DNA of 64,000 bases from Planctomycetaceae bacterium. GTDB lineage: Bacteria; Planctomycetota; UBA1135; GCA-002686595. Positions 44,718 through 53,174 of the stretch are shown in pieces. The notes under the pieces were generated by a model, which was not told where the DNA came from, searched no databases, and saw nothing but the letters and a program-made list of their open reading frames with translations. Location of the stretch: NCBI GenBank assembly GCA_011525785.1, contig WYBT01000042.1, positions 62,001 through 126,000 of the forward strand, read 5' to 3'. Position numbers and translations under genes: made by a program. Every line of letters starts with the position of its first letter. Position 1 is the stretch's first letter.

Positions 44718-46307
44718 CTACAGCGGAATATTCCCATGCTTCCGCAGCGGCCGCTCTTCGTGCTTCGTCTTGAGCAGCTCGAGCGCGCGAATCAGATAGG
44801 GCCGCGTCGTGTGCGGCTCGATCACGTCATCGAGGAAGCCGCGCGCGGCGGCCTTGTAGGGATTGTTGAAGGTGGCCTCGTACTCGGCGGTCTTCTGCTT
44901 TTCGAAGGCGATGGGGTCGGCGGCTTTGTCGATCTCGCGGCGGTAGAGGATCTTGGAGGCGCCGGCGGCGCCCATGACGGCGACGGTGGCTGAGGGCCAG
45001 GCGACATTGACGTCGCCGCGGATGTGCTTGGAGCTCATCACGTCGTAAGCGCCGCCGTAGGCCTTGCGCGTGACGACGGTGAGCTTGGGCACAGTGGCTT
45101 CGCAGTAGGCGTAAAGGAGCTTCGCGCCGTGGCGGATGATGCCGCCGAACTCCTGGACGGTGCCGGGCAGGAAGCCGGGGACGTCTTCGAAGGTCACGAG
45201 CGGGATGTTGAAGGCGTCGCAGAAGCGCACGAAGCGCGCGCCCTTCACGGAGGCGTCGATGTCGAGGCAGCCGGCGAGCACGCTCGGTTGATTGGCCACG
45301 ACGCCGACCACGCGGCCGCCCAGGCGCGCGAAGCCGACGATCATGTTCATCGCGTATTCGGCGTGGACCTCGGTGAACGAGCCGCGGTCGACCACGCGCT
45401 CGATCACGCCCTTCATGTCGTAGGGCTTGGAGGGGTCCTCGGGCACGAGGCTATTGAGCTCGACGTCCTGGCGATCGTGCGGGTCCTCGGTCGGAATGAA
45501 GGGCGCGTCCTCGGCGTTGTTGAGCGGCAGGTACGAAAACACCTTGCGCAGGAGCGCGAGGCAGTTCTTGCCGTCGGTGGAGCGGAAGTGAGCGCAGCCT
45601 GACTTGGCTGTGTGCACTTCGGAGCCGCCGAGCTCTTCGCTCGTCACCACCTCGTGCGTCACGCTCTTCACCACGTCCGGGCCAGTGATGTGCATGTACG
45701 AGGTCTGGTCGACCATGAAGATGAAGTCGGTGATCGCCGGGCTGTAGACCGCGCCGCCGGCGCAGGGGCCCATGATCGCGGAGAGCTGCGGGATCACGCC
45801 GCTCGCGCGCGTGTTGCGCCAGAAGATCTCGGCGTAGCCGCCGAGCGAGGCCACGCCTTCTTGAATGCGCGCGCCGCCGGAGTCGTTGAGGCCGATGACC
45901 GGCACGCCGACCTTGAGCGCCTGGTCCATCACCTTGCAGATCTTCTCGGCGTGCGTCTCGGAGAGCGATCCGCCGAAGACGGTGAAGTCCTGGCTGAAGA
46001 CGTAGACGGGCCGGCCGTCGATCAGGCCGTGGCCGGTGACGACGCCGTCGCCCAGGACGAGCTGGTCCTGCATCCCGAAGTCGGTGCAGCGGTGCGTCAC
46101 GAAGCGGTCGAACTCGACGAACGAGCCCTCGTCGAGGAGCAGATCGATGCGCTCGCGGGCCGTGAGCTTGCCCTTCTTGTGCTGCGCGGCGATGCGCTCG
46201 GGGCCGCCGCCGACCAGCGTCTGCTCGCGCATGCGGCGCAGGCGCTCGAGCGGGGTTTCGGTCTTGGCGGGGGTGGCGGACGGAGTCGAGGGGGTGGGCG
46301 GCGTCAT
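44718..46307 (-). CDS. pccB: Acyl-CoA carboxylase, carboxyltransferase (beta) subunit
   Basis: 529 residues from the ATG at 46307, a normal length for propionyl-CoA carboxylase beta. Characteristic stretches: KLTARERIDLLLDEGSFVEF, YVFSQDFTVFGGSLSETHAE, VIGLNDSGGARIQEGVASL (biotin/acyl-CoA pocket), IMGPCAGGAVYSPAITDF, LVTFEDVPGFLPGTVQEFGG and the terminal RALELLKTKHEERPLRKHGN. It carboxylates propionyl-CoA (or acetyl/methylcrotonyl-CoA) using biotin carried by an alpha subunit encoded elsewhere. Substrate not certain. The gene lies between the redox operon and the AAA/DUF4435 pair and appears to be host backbone. Its methylmalonyl/malonyl-CoA product could supply the PKS, an inference only. 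Confidence 0.94.
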   Translation of the reverse strand: MTPPTPSTPSATPAKTETPLERLRRMREQTLVGGGPERIAAQHKKGKLTARERIDLLLDEGSFVEFDRFVTHRCTDFGMQDQLVLGDGVVTGHGLIDGRPVYVFSQDFTVFGGSLSETHAEKICKVMDQALKVGVPVIGLNDSGGARIQEGVASLGGYAEIFWRNTRASGVIPQLSAIMGPCAGGAVYSPAITDFIFMVDQTSYMHITGPDVVKSVTHEVVTSEELGGSEVHTAKSGCAHFRSTDGKNCLALLRKVFSYLPLNNAEDAPFIPTEDPHDRQDVELNSLVPEDPSKPYDMKGVIERVVDRGSFTEVHAEYAMNMIVGFARLGGRVVGVVANQPSVLAGCLDIDASVKGARFVRFCDAFNIPLVTFEDVPGFLPGTVQEFGGIIRHGAKLLYAYCEATVPKLTVVTRKAYGGAYDVMSSKHIRGDVNVAWPSATVAVMGAAGASKILYRREIDKAADPIAFEKQKTAEYEATFNNPYKAAARGFLDDVIEPHTTRPYLIRALELLKTKHEERPLRKHGNIPL

Positions 46308-46323
46308 GGGCCGCGCAGGATAG

Positions 46324-46432
46324 CGCTGGTTGTACGGTGCCAGAGCAATCTGTCCCACGCCGCGGAGAGCAACGGACGTCCCGAGGGCAACGGCGGCGTG
46401 GGACAGATTGCTCTGGCACCGTACAACCAGCG
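46324..46432. repeat. Palindromic repeat element, copy B
   Basis: Arms 46324-46363 and 46393-46432 are a perfect 40-bp inverted repeat around a 29-base spacer. Beyond the first base the arm sequence equals that of copy A. The spacer, read on the minus strand (CGTTGCCCTCGGGACGTCC...), is related to copy A's spacer (CGTTGCGTTCGGGTCGCCC...), so B lies in the opposite orientation. It sits between the divergent carboxylase and SDR genes, 16 bases from the carboxylase start and 36 bases before the SDR start, so it occupies most of their promoter region. Confidence 0.92.
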
Positions 46433-46468
46433 AAACGCGCCGCATCCCGTCGCATCCAACGCACGCCC

Positions 46469-47161
46469 ATGTCCCCCACACACTCGGTCGTGCTCACTGG
46501 CGGCGCCGGCGCGCTCGGAGCAAGCGTCCACCGGCGCCTGCGAGCCGCTGGACTCACCGTGTACGCGCCGTCATCGTCGCAGCGTTCCGTCGTGGAGCTC
46601 GCGCAGGCCGGCGCGTGCGCGACCCAGGTCGACCTCACCGACGAAACCGCGGTGAAGCAGTACGTGAGCAGCCTGCCGGCGAACGGCGAGCTGCGCGCGG
46701 CGGTGCTGCTCGCGGGCGGCTTCGCGATGGGCTCGCTGACCGACACGAGCAGCGCCGACCTGCGCAAGATGCTCGCGATCAACTTCGAGACCGCCTTCCA
46801 CCTCGTGCGCGAGCTGCTGCCGCTCTTCGAACGCCGCGGCGGCGGTCAATTCGTGCTCGTCGGCGCGCGGCCGGCGCTCAACGCAGACGCGGGGGCGCAC
46901 ATGGCGGCCTACGCGCTCTCGAAGGGGCTCGTGCACCAGCTCGCCGAGCTCGTCAACGCGCACGGCCGCGGCAAGAGCATCGACGCGACCGTGATCGTGC
47001 CGAGCGTGATCGACACGCCCGCCAACCGCGCGGCGATGCCCGACGCCGATCCGCGCAAGTGGGTCAGCCCCGACTCGATCGCCGACACGATCGCCTTCGT
47101 GTTGTCGGAGGCGGGTCAGCAGATGCGCGGCAGCGTGCTCAAGCTGTACGGCGAGAGCTGA
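46469..47161 (+). CDS. Short-chain dehydrogenase resembling dihydropteridine reductase
   Basis: 230 residues from the ATG at 46469. The Rossmann motif is VVLTGGAGALGASVHRRL and the active-site Tyr-Lys pair is in AAYALSKGLVHQLAELV. The usual catalytic Ser is replaced by Ala in QFVLVGARPALNADAG, as in quinonoid dihydropteridine reductases (VGAKAAL..., YGMAKxAVHQL). VPSVIDTPANRAAMPDADPR also matches that group. Likely NAD(P)H-dependent reduction of a pterin or quinone-like substrate. It is the first gene of the redox operon; the next gene starts 13 bases on. Confidence 0.83.
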   Translation: MSPTHSVVLTGGAGALGASVHRRLRAAGLTVYAPSSSQRSVVELAQAGACATQVDLTDETAVKQYVSSLPANGELRAAVLLAGGFAMGSLTDTSSADLRKMLAINFETAFHLVRELLPLFERRGGGQFVLVGARPALNADAGAHMAAYALSKGLVHQLAELVNAHGRGKSIDATVIVPSVIDTPANRAAMPDADPRKWVSPDSIADTIAFVLSEAGQQMRGSVLKLYGES

Positions 47162-47174
47162 GAGGTCGCAGCCA

Positions 47175-47423
47175 GTGAACGCGTTCGATGCGGCAGTGTG
47201 GATGGTCGGCGCGTACCTCGCCGTCGGAGCGCTGTTCGCGCCGCTGTTCGTCACGAGGCTCGTCGGTCGCATCGATCCCGATGCGAAGCACGGCTCGTGG
47301 GGCTTTCGGCTCGCGATCGCGCCCGGCGTGGTCGCGCTGTGGCCGTGGATGCTCGCGCGCGTGCTGCGCGGCGGCGAACCGCGCGAGCGCGGACCGCACC
47401 TCGACGCGGCGGAGGAGCGATGA
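47175..47423 (+). CDS. Small membrane protein of redox operon
   Basis: 82 residues from a GTG at 47175, 13 bases after the SDR stop. Two hydrophobic segments (AAVWMVGAYLAVGALFAPLF; FRLAIAPGVVALWPWMLARV) make a hairpin in the membrane; the short loop has RIDPDAKHGSWGF. The ending RERGPHLDAAEER is polar. Overlaps the next gene by ATGA. Family not recognised; position suggests a subunit or assembly factor of the Rieske/ferric-reductase complex. Confidence 0.75.
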   Translation: MNAFDAAVWMVGAYLAVGALFAPLFVTRLVGRIDPDAKHGSWGFRLAIAPGVVALWPWMLARVLRGGEPRERGPHLDAAEER

Positions 47424-47878
47424 ACGCGCCGCTGCGACGACGGCATGCGGCGATGACTACAGCACTCGCGCTCATACTGCCTGTTGCGTTCGCCGCGGCG
47501 ATCGCGACGCGCGAGGCGCCGGCGGTGGCGCGCATGCTGGCGCTCGAGCCGCGAGCGGTGAAGGCGCTGGAGCCGCTCGACGCGGGTCAAGGTGAGCTGG
47601 CGATCCTCCAACGCGCGGACGGACCGCGCTGGCAAGCGCGCCACGACGCTACGCGCATCGCGATCGCGCAACTCGACGGGGCCGAGGCGCCCGACTTGCT
47701 CGCGTACTGGACTCCGCGCGAGGCGGGCGGCGACGAACTCGCGACAGATGCGGTGCTGCTCGGCCCGCTCAACTCCGGCGAGCGCACATTCGCGCGACCG
47801 GGCGACGGCGGCGTGCTCGTGCTGTTCAGCCTCGCGCACGGCGAAATCGTGGCGCGGGCGAGCTTGGGGGGGCGCTGA
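47420..47878 (+). CDS. Exported protein of redox operon
   Basis: 152 residues from an ATG overlapping the previous stop. An N-terminal signal or signal anchor (MTTALALILPVAFAAAIATR) follows a basic MNAPLRRRHA start. The rest is a small beta-rich domain (ELAILQRADGPRWQARHDAT; EAPDLLAYWTPREAGGDELA; GERTFARPGDGGVLVLFSL). No Cys or His cluster for cofactor binding was noted. The stop overlaps the next ATG (TGATG). Function unknown; probably periplasmic partner. Confidence 0.75.
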   Translation: MNAPLRRRHAAMTTALALILPVAFAAAIATREAPAVARMLALEPRAVKALEPLDAGQGELAILQRADGPRWQARHDATRIAIAQLDGAEAPDLLAYWTPREAGGDELATDAVLLGPLNSGERTFARPGDGGVLVLFSLAHGEIVARASLGGR

Positions 47879-49665
47879 TGGGCCACGCGTACCGCGCCGT
47901 CGGCTGGAACCGCCAGAAGCGCATCTACGACACGACTCTCGCGCTCGGCGCCGGTCTGTGCCTCGCGCTGTTCATGGCGCTCACCTTCGCCGCGAACCCG
48001 CTCGTCACGGCCGAAACGCTGCTGATTCGCGCGTTCGCGGCGAGCGCCTTCGCGCTGCTCCACGTGATCCTCTCGATCGGGCCGCTGTGTCGGCTCGACG
48101 CGCGCTTCCTGCCGCTGCTCTACAACCGCAGGCACCTGGGAGTGGCGATGTTCACGCTCGCGCTCGCGCACGGCGTGCTCGCGTTCGTGCAATTCCACGC
48201 ACTCGGCGTGATTTCGCCGCTCGAGAGCCTGTTCACGAGCGACGGCGGGCCCGGGACGATCCCGTTCCAGCCGCTCGGCGCCGCGGCGCTCGCGGTGCTG
48301 TTCCTGATGGCGGCGACGAGCCACGACTTCTGGTTGCGCAACCTCACGCCGCCGACGTGGAAGGCGCTGCACATGGCGGTGTACGTCGCGTACGCGCTGA
48401 TCGTGCTGCACGTCGCTTTCGGGTTCCTGCAGGCGAACACGAGTCCGTATTTGCTCGGCGCCACGGCGGCGGGAGCGCTGTGGCTGCTCGGGCTGCATCT
48501 CGTTGCTGCGCACCGCGAGCGAGCCGCAGATCGTGCGGAGCAGGCGTCGCGCGCCGAGTGGGTCGACGTCGGCGAAGTGGCGACGATTGCCGACGGACGC
48601 GCGCGGACGGTGAGCGTCGCGGGCGAGCGCGTCGCGATCTATCGCTACGGCGACAAGCTCTCTGCGATCTCGAGCGTCTGCCGCCATCAGAACGGGCCGC
48701 TCGGCGAAGGGCGCGTCGTGGATGGCTGCGTCGTGTGCCCATGGCACGGCTACCAGTACCGGCCGCAGGACGGGCGCTCGCCCGAGCCGTTCACCGAGCG
48801 CGTGCCGACCTTCCGAGTGCGCGTCGAGGGCGGGCGCGTGCTCCTCGATCCGCGGCCGCTGCCGCCGGGAACCGCAGTCGAACCTGCGCGCATCGCGAGC
48901 GCAGCGGCGCCGCGCGACGAGCGAGAGCTCTACGTCGGGTACATGCCGCAGTCGCCGCCGCGACAGGCTCGGCACACGCGCGCCGTAGTGCTCGCGCTGT
49001 TCGCGGCGTGCCTCGCAGTCGTCGCGTTCGTTGCGATCGAACAAGCGCCGCTCGGAGCGGGACAGTTCGAGTACGGCGTCGTGCGCGAGTTCCGCGGCGT
49101 GCTCGCGAGCGCGCCCCACCCGCACCTGCGCGTCCAACGCCCCGGCGGCGGCGTTTCGTCGTACTTGCTCGTCGCGCCGGGCAAGCACGGCGCCGACGCG
49201 CTCGTGCGCGACTTCGACGGCCGCGGCGTGAGCTTGCGCGGCTCACTGGTGCACTCCGGCGGACGCACCATGGTCGAGCTCGAGCCCGGATCGATCGCGC
49301 TCGCCGACATCTCTGTCTCCGCGCCGAACGTGATCGAGCTCGGCCGCGCGACGCTGCGCGGCGAGATCGTCGACAGCAAGTGCCACCTGGGAGTCATGAC
49401 TCCAGGGGAGCGACGCACGCACCGCGCCTGCGCGCAGCTCTGCATCCGCGGCGGGATTCCTCCGCTGTTTTGGGTGGAAGACGGGGCCGGCGGCGTGCAA
49501 CGCTTGCTGCTCGTGGGCGCGGGCGGCGAGGCGGTGAACGAGCGCGTGCTCGAGCTCGTGGGACTCCCGCTCGAGATCGAAGGCGTCGTTTCGCAGCAGG
49601 ACGACTGGCTCGTGTTGAGTGCAGACCCCGCCGGCTACCGGCGCATCGAGAAGAGTGAACACTGA
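47878..49665 (+). CDS. Ferric-reductase-like membrane domain fused to Rieske domain and metal-binding C-terminus
   Basis: 595 residues. Residues 1-215 hold six membrane helices of ferric-reductase/MsrQ type; candidate haem-ligand His lie in ALLHVILSIGPLC, RRHLGVAMFTLALAHGVLAF, ALHMAVYVAYALIVLHVAFG. A Rieske [2Fe-2S] domain follows: CRHQNGPLG (C268, H270) and CPWHGYQYRP (C287, H290). Then a further transmembrane helix (VVLALFAACLAVVAFVAI, about 363-382) and a C-terminal domain with CHLGVMTPGERRTHRACAQL and CIRGGIPP (C502, H515, C518, C522), a repeated bacterial pattern that looks metal-binding. Electrons could pass between Rieske centre, haem and a periplasmic site. The order of electron flow is unknown. 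The gene starts within TGATG and ends in TGATG. Confidence 0.9.
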   Translation: MGHAYRAVGWNRQKRIYDTTLALGAGLCLALFMALTFAANPLVTAETLLIRAFAASAFALLHVILSIGPLCRLDARFLPLLYNRRHLGVAMFTLALAHGVLAFVQFHALGVISPLESLFTSDGGPGTIPFQPLGAAALAVLFLMAATSHDFWLRNLTPPTWKALHMAVYVAYALIVLHVAFGFLQANTSPYLLGATAAGALWLLGLHLVAAHRERAADRAEQASRAEWVDVGEVATIADGRARTVSVAGERVAIYRYGDKLSAISSVCRHQNGPLGEGRVVDGCVVCPWHGYQYRPQDGRSPEPFTERVPTFRVRVEGGRVLLDPRPLPPGTAVEPARIASAAAPRDERELYVGYMPQSPPRQARHTRAVVLALFAACLAVVAFVAIEQAPLGAGQFEYGVVREFRGVLASAPHPHLRVQRPGGGVSSYLLVAPGKHGADALVRDFDGRGVSLRGSLVHSGGRTMVELEPGSIALADISVSAPNVIELGRATLRGEIVDSKCHLGVMTPGERRTHRACAQLCIRGGIPPLFWVEDGAGGVQRLLLVGAGGEAVNERVLELVGLPLEIEGVVSQQDDWLVLSADPAGYRRIEKSEH

Positions 49666-50753
49666 TGGAAACAGGCTCGGAGTGGATCGATGTCGGCGCG
49701 CTCGAAGAACTGCGCAAACGCGAATTGCAGCAGGTGCTCGTCGGACGCACCAAAGTCGCGCTGTCCTACAAGGACGGCGCGTTCGGCGTGATCCACGGCG
49801 CGTGCAATCACGCGGGCGGTCCCCTCGGCGAAGGAACGCTCGCGGGCGACTACGTGGTGTGCCCCTGGCACCACTGGAAGTTCCACCGCATCACCGGCGA
49901 GGGCGAGCCGGGCTACGAGGCCGATCGCGTGCCGCGCTTCGAGTGCCGCCAGGAGGGCGGGCGCCTGCTGGTGCGCGCGACGGCGCTCAACGAGCGCAAC
50001 AAGCTGCCGCACGACAAGCACCCGCTCGATCGCCCGCTCGGGCGCGTCGAAGGCCCGCTGCGCGTCGCGGGGATCTCGACCACGGCGATGAACGACAAGT
50101 TCCCGCGCTACTCGACGTCCGAGGCGCTGCTCGAAACGGCGCTGACGCACGTGCGCGAAAAGCACGGGCTCCAAACGCGCATGATCAAGCTGCGCGAGCT
50201 GAACTTCCGCGCCTGCGAGGGCTACTACTCGAAGTCGGCCAAGGCCTGCACGTGGCCGTGCTCGATCTCGCAGATGGACCCCAGCGACGGCATGCACGAC
50301 GTGTACGACGCGCTCGTGTACTGGGCCGATGTCGTGCTGATCGCGACGCCCATCCGCTGGGGCGCGGCGAGCTCGCTGTACTTCAAAATGGCCGAGCGGC
50401 TCAACACCGTTCAGAACCAGATCACGCTGCGCAATCGCGTGCTCTTGAAGGACAAAGTCGCGGGTTTCGTGATCACCGGCGGCCAGGACAACATCCAGGC
50501 CGTCGCGGGCCAGATGATGCTGTTCTTCGGCGAGCTGGGCATGCAGTTCCCGCCCTTCCCGTTCATCGCGCACAGCCGCGGCTGGAGCGCGGAGGACATG
50601 GAGCACAACGTCGACTACGTCAAGCGCAGCTCGGAGCTGAGCGAAGGCGCGCGCGCGCTCGCCGATCGCTGCCTCGAGCTCGCAGCGCGACTGCAGGCCA
50701 GCGCCAGCGGCTCGTTCTCGCGCGGCGGGCGCAAGGCCAGCGGCGCTCACTGA
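49665..50753 (+). CDS. Rieske [2Fe-2S] domain fused to NADPH-dependent FMN reductase-like flavodoxin
   Basis: 362 residues. N-terminal Rieske domain: CNHAGGPLGEG (C47, H49) and CPWHHWKFH (C66, H69). The C-terminal part from about residue 140 is a flavodoxin-like NAD(P)H/FMN reductase: GISTTAMNDKFPRYSTSEAL, DALVYWADVVLIATPIRWGA, GFVITGGQDNIQAVAGQMML. Rieske-flavodoxin fusion is uncommon. With the preceding haem/Rieske membrane protein it could form an NAD(P)H-to-membrane electron route; direction inferred. Coupled by TGATG. It ends 7 bases inside the convergent amidohydrolase stop. Confidence 0.9.
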   Translation: METGSEWIDVGALEELRKRELQQVLVGRTKVALSYKDGAFGVIHGACNHAGGPLGEGTLAGDYVVCPWHHWKFHRITGEGEPGYEADRVPRFECRQEGGRLLVRATALNERNKLPHDKHPLDRPLGRVEGPLRVAGISTTAMNDKFPRYSTSEALLETALTHVREKHGLQTRMIKLRELNFRACEGYYSKSAKACTWPCSISQMDPSDGMHDVYDALVYWADVVLIATPIRWGAASSLYFKMAERLNTVQNQITLRNRVLLKDKVAGFVITGGQDNIQAVAGQMMLFFGELGMQFPPFPFIAHSRGWSAEDMEHNVDYVKRSSELSEGARALADRCLELAARLQASASGSFSRGGRKASGAH

Positions 50754-51718
50754 CGCGCGGCGGGGCGCGGGGGAAGCAACTCCCCCACCGAGCGCACGCG
50801 CAGTCCCAGGTGCTCGCACACCAGCACCTGGCGGTCGAAGCGATTGTTGGTGCGCACGAGTTGGCGCAGCGTCGCGAGGCCCACGCGGCCCCAGCAGGCG
50901 CAGTGGAACACCGAGAGCGGGTAGTCCGTGCCGAAGATCAGTCGCTCTTGGATCTCCGGCTCGCGCCGCAGTCGCCACAGGATTGACATGCGATGCGGCA
51001 GCGTGGTGGCCGAAACGTCGGTGAAAAAGCGCGGGTAGCGCTCGACCAGTGCGCTCATGTCCGGCACGTAGCGCTGGTTGAAGACCAGGCCAAAGCTGCA
51101 GGCGTGCGCGGCGATCACCGTCACGCCTTCATCGAGCGGCACGCGCAAGCGCGTCGGCTCGCCGACGGACTGATCGACGCCGATCAGCGCCATCTCGAAG
51201 CCTACGTGGCTCAGCAGCGGGAGCTTGCGCTCGGCCAGCGCGCGGTAGAACGGCACGTGACGCTTGTCGCCCGGATCGAAGCGCTGCGAGTTCGGCAGCA
51301 CCTTCACCAACACGGCGCCCGCGTCGGCGCAACGGTGCAGCTCGTCGACTGCGTCGCGGCGCTGCGGATTGATCGAAGCGCCGGCGAGCAGCTCGGGGTG
51401 CGCGCGCGCGGTGGCGAGCACGTAGTCGTTCCCGACCACGAAGTGCGTGTCGCGGTCGTCGCGTCGTCCCGCGGCGTCGTACACGCCGTCCATCGCGAGC
51501 AGCACGGCCTTCGACACGCGCCGCGACGCGCGCAGCTCGGCCAGCAGGTCGGCGATGTACTTGGCGTTGGTCTCGCGCGGCTTGGAGAAGTCGAAGCGGT
51601 GCTTCCAGGCCAGGAACTTGAGCAGCGGGCTGCGCAGGAGCTTGCGCGAGACGAAGCAACCGTTGGCGCCGTCGTCGAGCGCGGCGAGGTGCGCGTGGGC
51701 ATCGATGAACTCGGTCAC
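50747..51718 (-). CDS. Amidohydrolase family 2 (metal-dependent hydrolase)
   Basis: 323 residues from the GTG at 51718, chosen because the product begins MTEFIDAHAHLAALDDG, the usual start of the barrel; an in-frame start further upstream would add Arg-rich sequence. HxH is in DAHAHL; LPLLSHVGFEMALI and VIAAHACSFGLVFNQRYVPD give further metal-ligand His, and RLIFGTDYPLSVFHC the catalytic Asp. These enzymes hydrolyse or decarboxylate ring and amide substrates in the cytoplasm. The substrate is not identifiable. Its 3' end overlaps the redox operon's last gene by 7 bases (convergent). Confidence 0.88.
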   Translation of the reverse strand: MTEFIDAHAHLAALDDGANGCFVSRKLLRSPLLKFLAWKHRFDFSKPRETNAKYIADLLAELRASRRVSKAVLLAMDGVYDAAGRRDDRDTHFVVGNDYVLATARAHPELLAGASINPQRRDAVDELHRCADAGAVLVKVLPNSQRFDPGDKRHVPFYRALAERKLPLLSHVGFEMALIGVDQSVGEPTRLRVPLDEGVTVIAAHACSFGLVFNQRYVPDMSALVERYPRFFTDVSATTLPHRMSILWRLRREPEIQERLIFGTDYPLSVFHCACWGRVGLATLRQLVRTNNRFDRQVLVCEHLGLRVRSVGELLPPRPAARQ

Positions 51719-51979
51719 GGGGCGCAGCGTAGCTCCGCAGCGTCCAACGGCTCGCCGCACTCGCGCCTATCGAGTCGATCCGCCGCCCGCAGAGCGAGGT
51801 GGAAACTTCGTCGCGCCTCGGACCGGCGCAGAGGGCTGTGCGCGCGCCCCGGCAAGAGTTTCCGACGCCGAGTCGCCGCGCTCGCCGCCGCCACTCAAGG
51901 CCGTGCGCGAAAGCGCTCGATCCATCGCGCGCGCGGGGAGTTCGGGGCCACGGCGAGCCCGGGCATCAGCGTCACATCC

Positions 51980-52552
51980 ATGCACGTAGTCGCCACCGCA
52001 CGCACCGTTCCCCACTGTCGCCGCGGCGTCTCGCTGCTCGAAGTGCTGATCGCGCTGGTGATGTTCACCATCGCCGCCGCGGCCTACGCAGGCGCGCTGG
52101 CCTCGACCTCGGAGTCGAGCGCCGAACGCCGCGCCGCGAGCCTTGCCGCAGCGGCCGCGCGCGACGTGGTCGAGCGAATGCGCGCACTGCCGGGCCACGA
52201 GCGCTTCGCGAGCTACAACGCGAGCCCGGCTGATGACCCCGGCGGAGCGGGCACGGCGCCGGGCGCGTCTTTCGATGTCGAGGGCCTCTCGCCGGTCGAC
52301 GACGACGCCGACGGGCGCGTGGGCGAGATCTGGTTCCCCACGCTGGCCGGAGCGCTGCGCGAGGACGTCGTCGACGCGCGCCTGGGGATGCCGCGCGACC
52401 TGAACGGCGACACGCTGGTCGACGCGCTCAGTCACTCCTCCGACTACGTGATCCTGCCGGTGCGCGTCCGCGTCGTGCACCAGATGCAAGGCGCGACGCG
52501 CGTGTTCGAGCTGCACACCGAGCTGGTGGACTGGGGCTCGTCGGCGCCGTGA
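51980..52552 (+). CDS. Type IV pilin-like minor prepilin (PilV/GspI type)
   Basis: 190 residues. The prepilin motif is CRRGVSLLEVLIALVMFTIA: cleavage after Gly, Glu at +5, then a hydrophobic stem. The usual Phe at +1 is replaced by Val. The rest is a small globular domain with DDDADGRVGEIWFP and LGMPRDLNGDTLVDALSHSS, a calcium-like Asp-rich stretch. PilV/GspI-like length. GTGA overlap with the next gene. Part of a type IV pilus or type II secretion pseudopilus, or a family-specific variant. Confidence 0.85.
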   Translation: MHVVATARTVPHCRRGVSLLEVLIALVMFTIAAAAYAGALASTSESSAERRAASLAAAAARDVVERMRALPGHERFASYNASPADDPGGAGTAPGASFDVEGLSPVDDDADGRVGEIWFPTLAGALREDVVDARLGMPRDLNGDTLVDALSHSSDYVILPVRVRVVHQMQGATRVFELHTELVDWGSSAP

Positions 52553-53151
52553 GTTCCCCTGGCCGCACACGACCGCGCGCGGGCTTCAGCCTGCTCGAGC
52601 TGCTCATCGCGCTCGGCGTGGCGGGTCTGATCTTCGCCAACGTCGGTCTGGTGCTGCGCTCGGGCTCGGAGTCGCGCGAGCGCGACGCCACGCGCGGCGA
52701 TCTCGACGTGCAGATCGACCGCACGCTCGATCGCATCTTGCTCGCGCTGATGAGCGCCAACGTGGACTCGCTCGACCCCACTGCGCCGTCGCCCTCGTTC
52801 CAGAACGCGCTGGAGTACGTGCAAAACCTGGGCGTGCAGAACGGCGAGGTCGTGCTGGGCGACGCCGAGCGCATCGAGCTGGTCGTCAACGGCGGCCAGG
52901 TGCAGTGGCGCCAGCGCCCCGGCGAGCTCGACGAGCGCATGGTGGTCTGGACGCGTTGGGTGGCGCAGTACCTCGACGGCGAGCAACCCAACGGCGTGGA
53001 CGACAACGGCAACGGCTTGATCGACGAGACCGGACTGGCGTTCGTCGTCTCCGGAACTCAGGTCGAGGTCTTCTTGTGCCTGGAGCGGCGCGGCGACGAC
53101 GGCGAGGTGGTGCGCCACCAGCGCTCGGCGGTCGTCGCCTGTCGCAACTAG
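52549..53151 (+). CDS. Minor prepilin (PilW/GspJ-like)
   Basis: 200 residues from a GTG overlapping the previous stop. Prepilin motif GFSLLELLIALGVAGLIF with Glu at +5. LDVQIDRTLDRILLALMSAN then a globular part with NGVDDNGNGLIDETGLAFVV, an Asp/Asn calcium-type loop. GspJ/PilW proteins are usually close to this length and cap the pseudopilus. It lies directly between two other pilin-like genes; the next gene follows after 23 bases with AAGGAG. Confidence 0.87.
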   Translation: MSSPGRTRPRAGFSLLELLIALGVAGLIFANVGLVLRSGSESRERDATRGDLDVQIDRTLDRILLALMSANVDSLDPTAPSPSFQNALEYVQNLGVQNGEVVLGDAERIELVVNGGQVQWRQRPGELDERMVVWTRWVAQYLDGEQPNGVDDNGNGLIDETGLAFVVSGTQVEVFLCLERRGDDGEVVRHQRSAVVACRN

Positions 53152-53174
53152 AACTTCCAAAAGGAGCAGCACGC

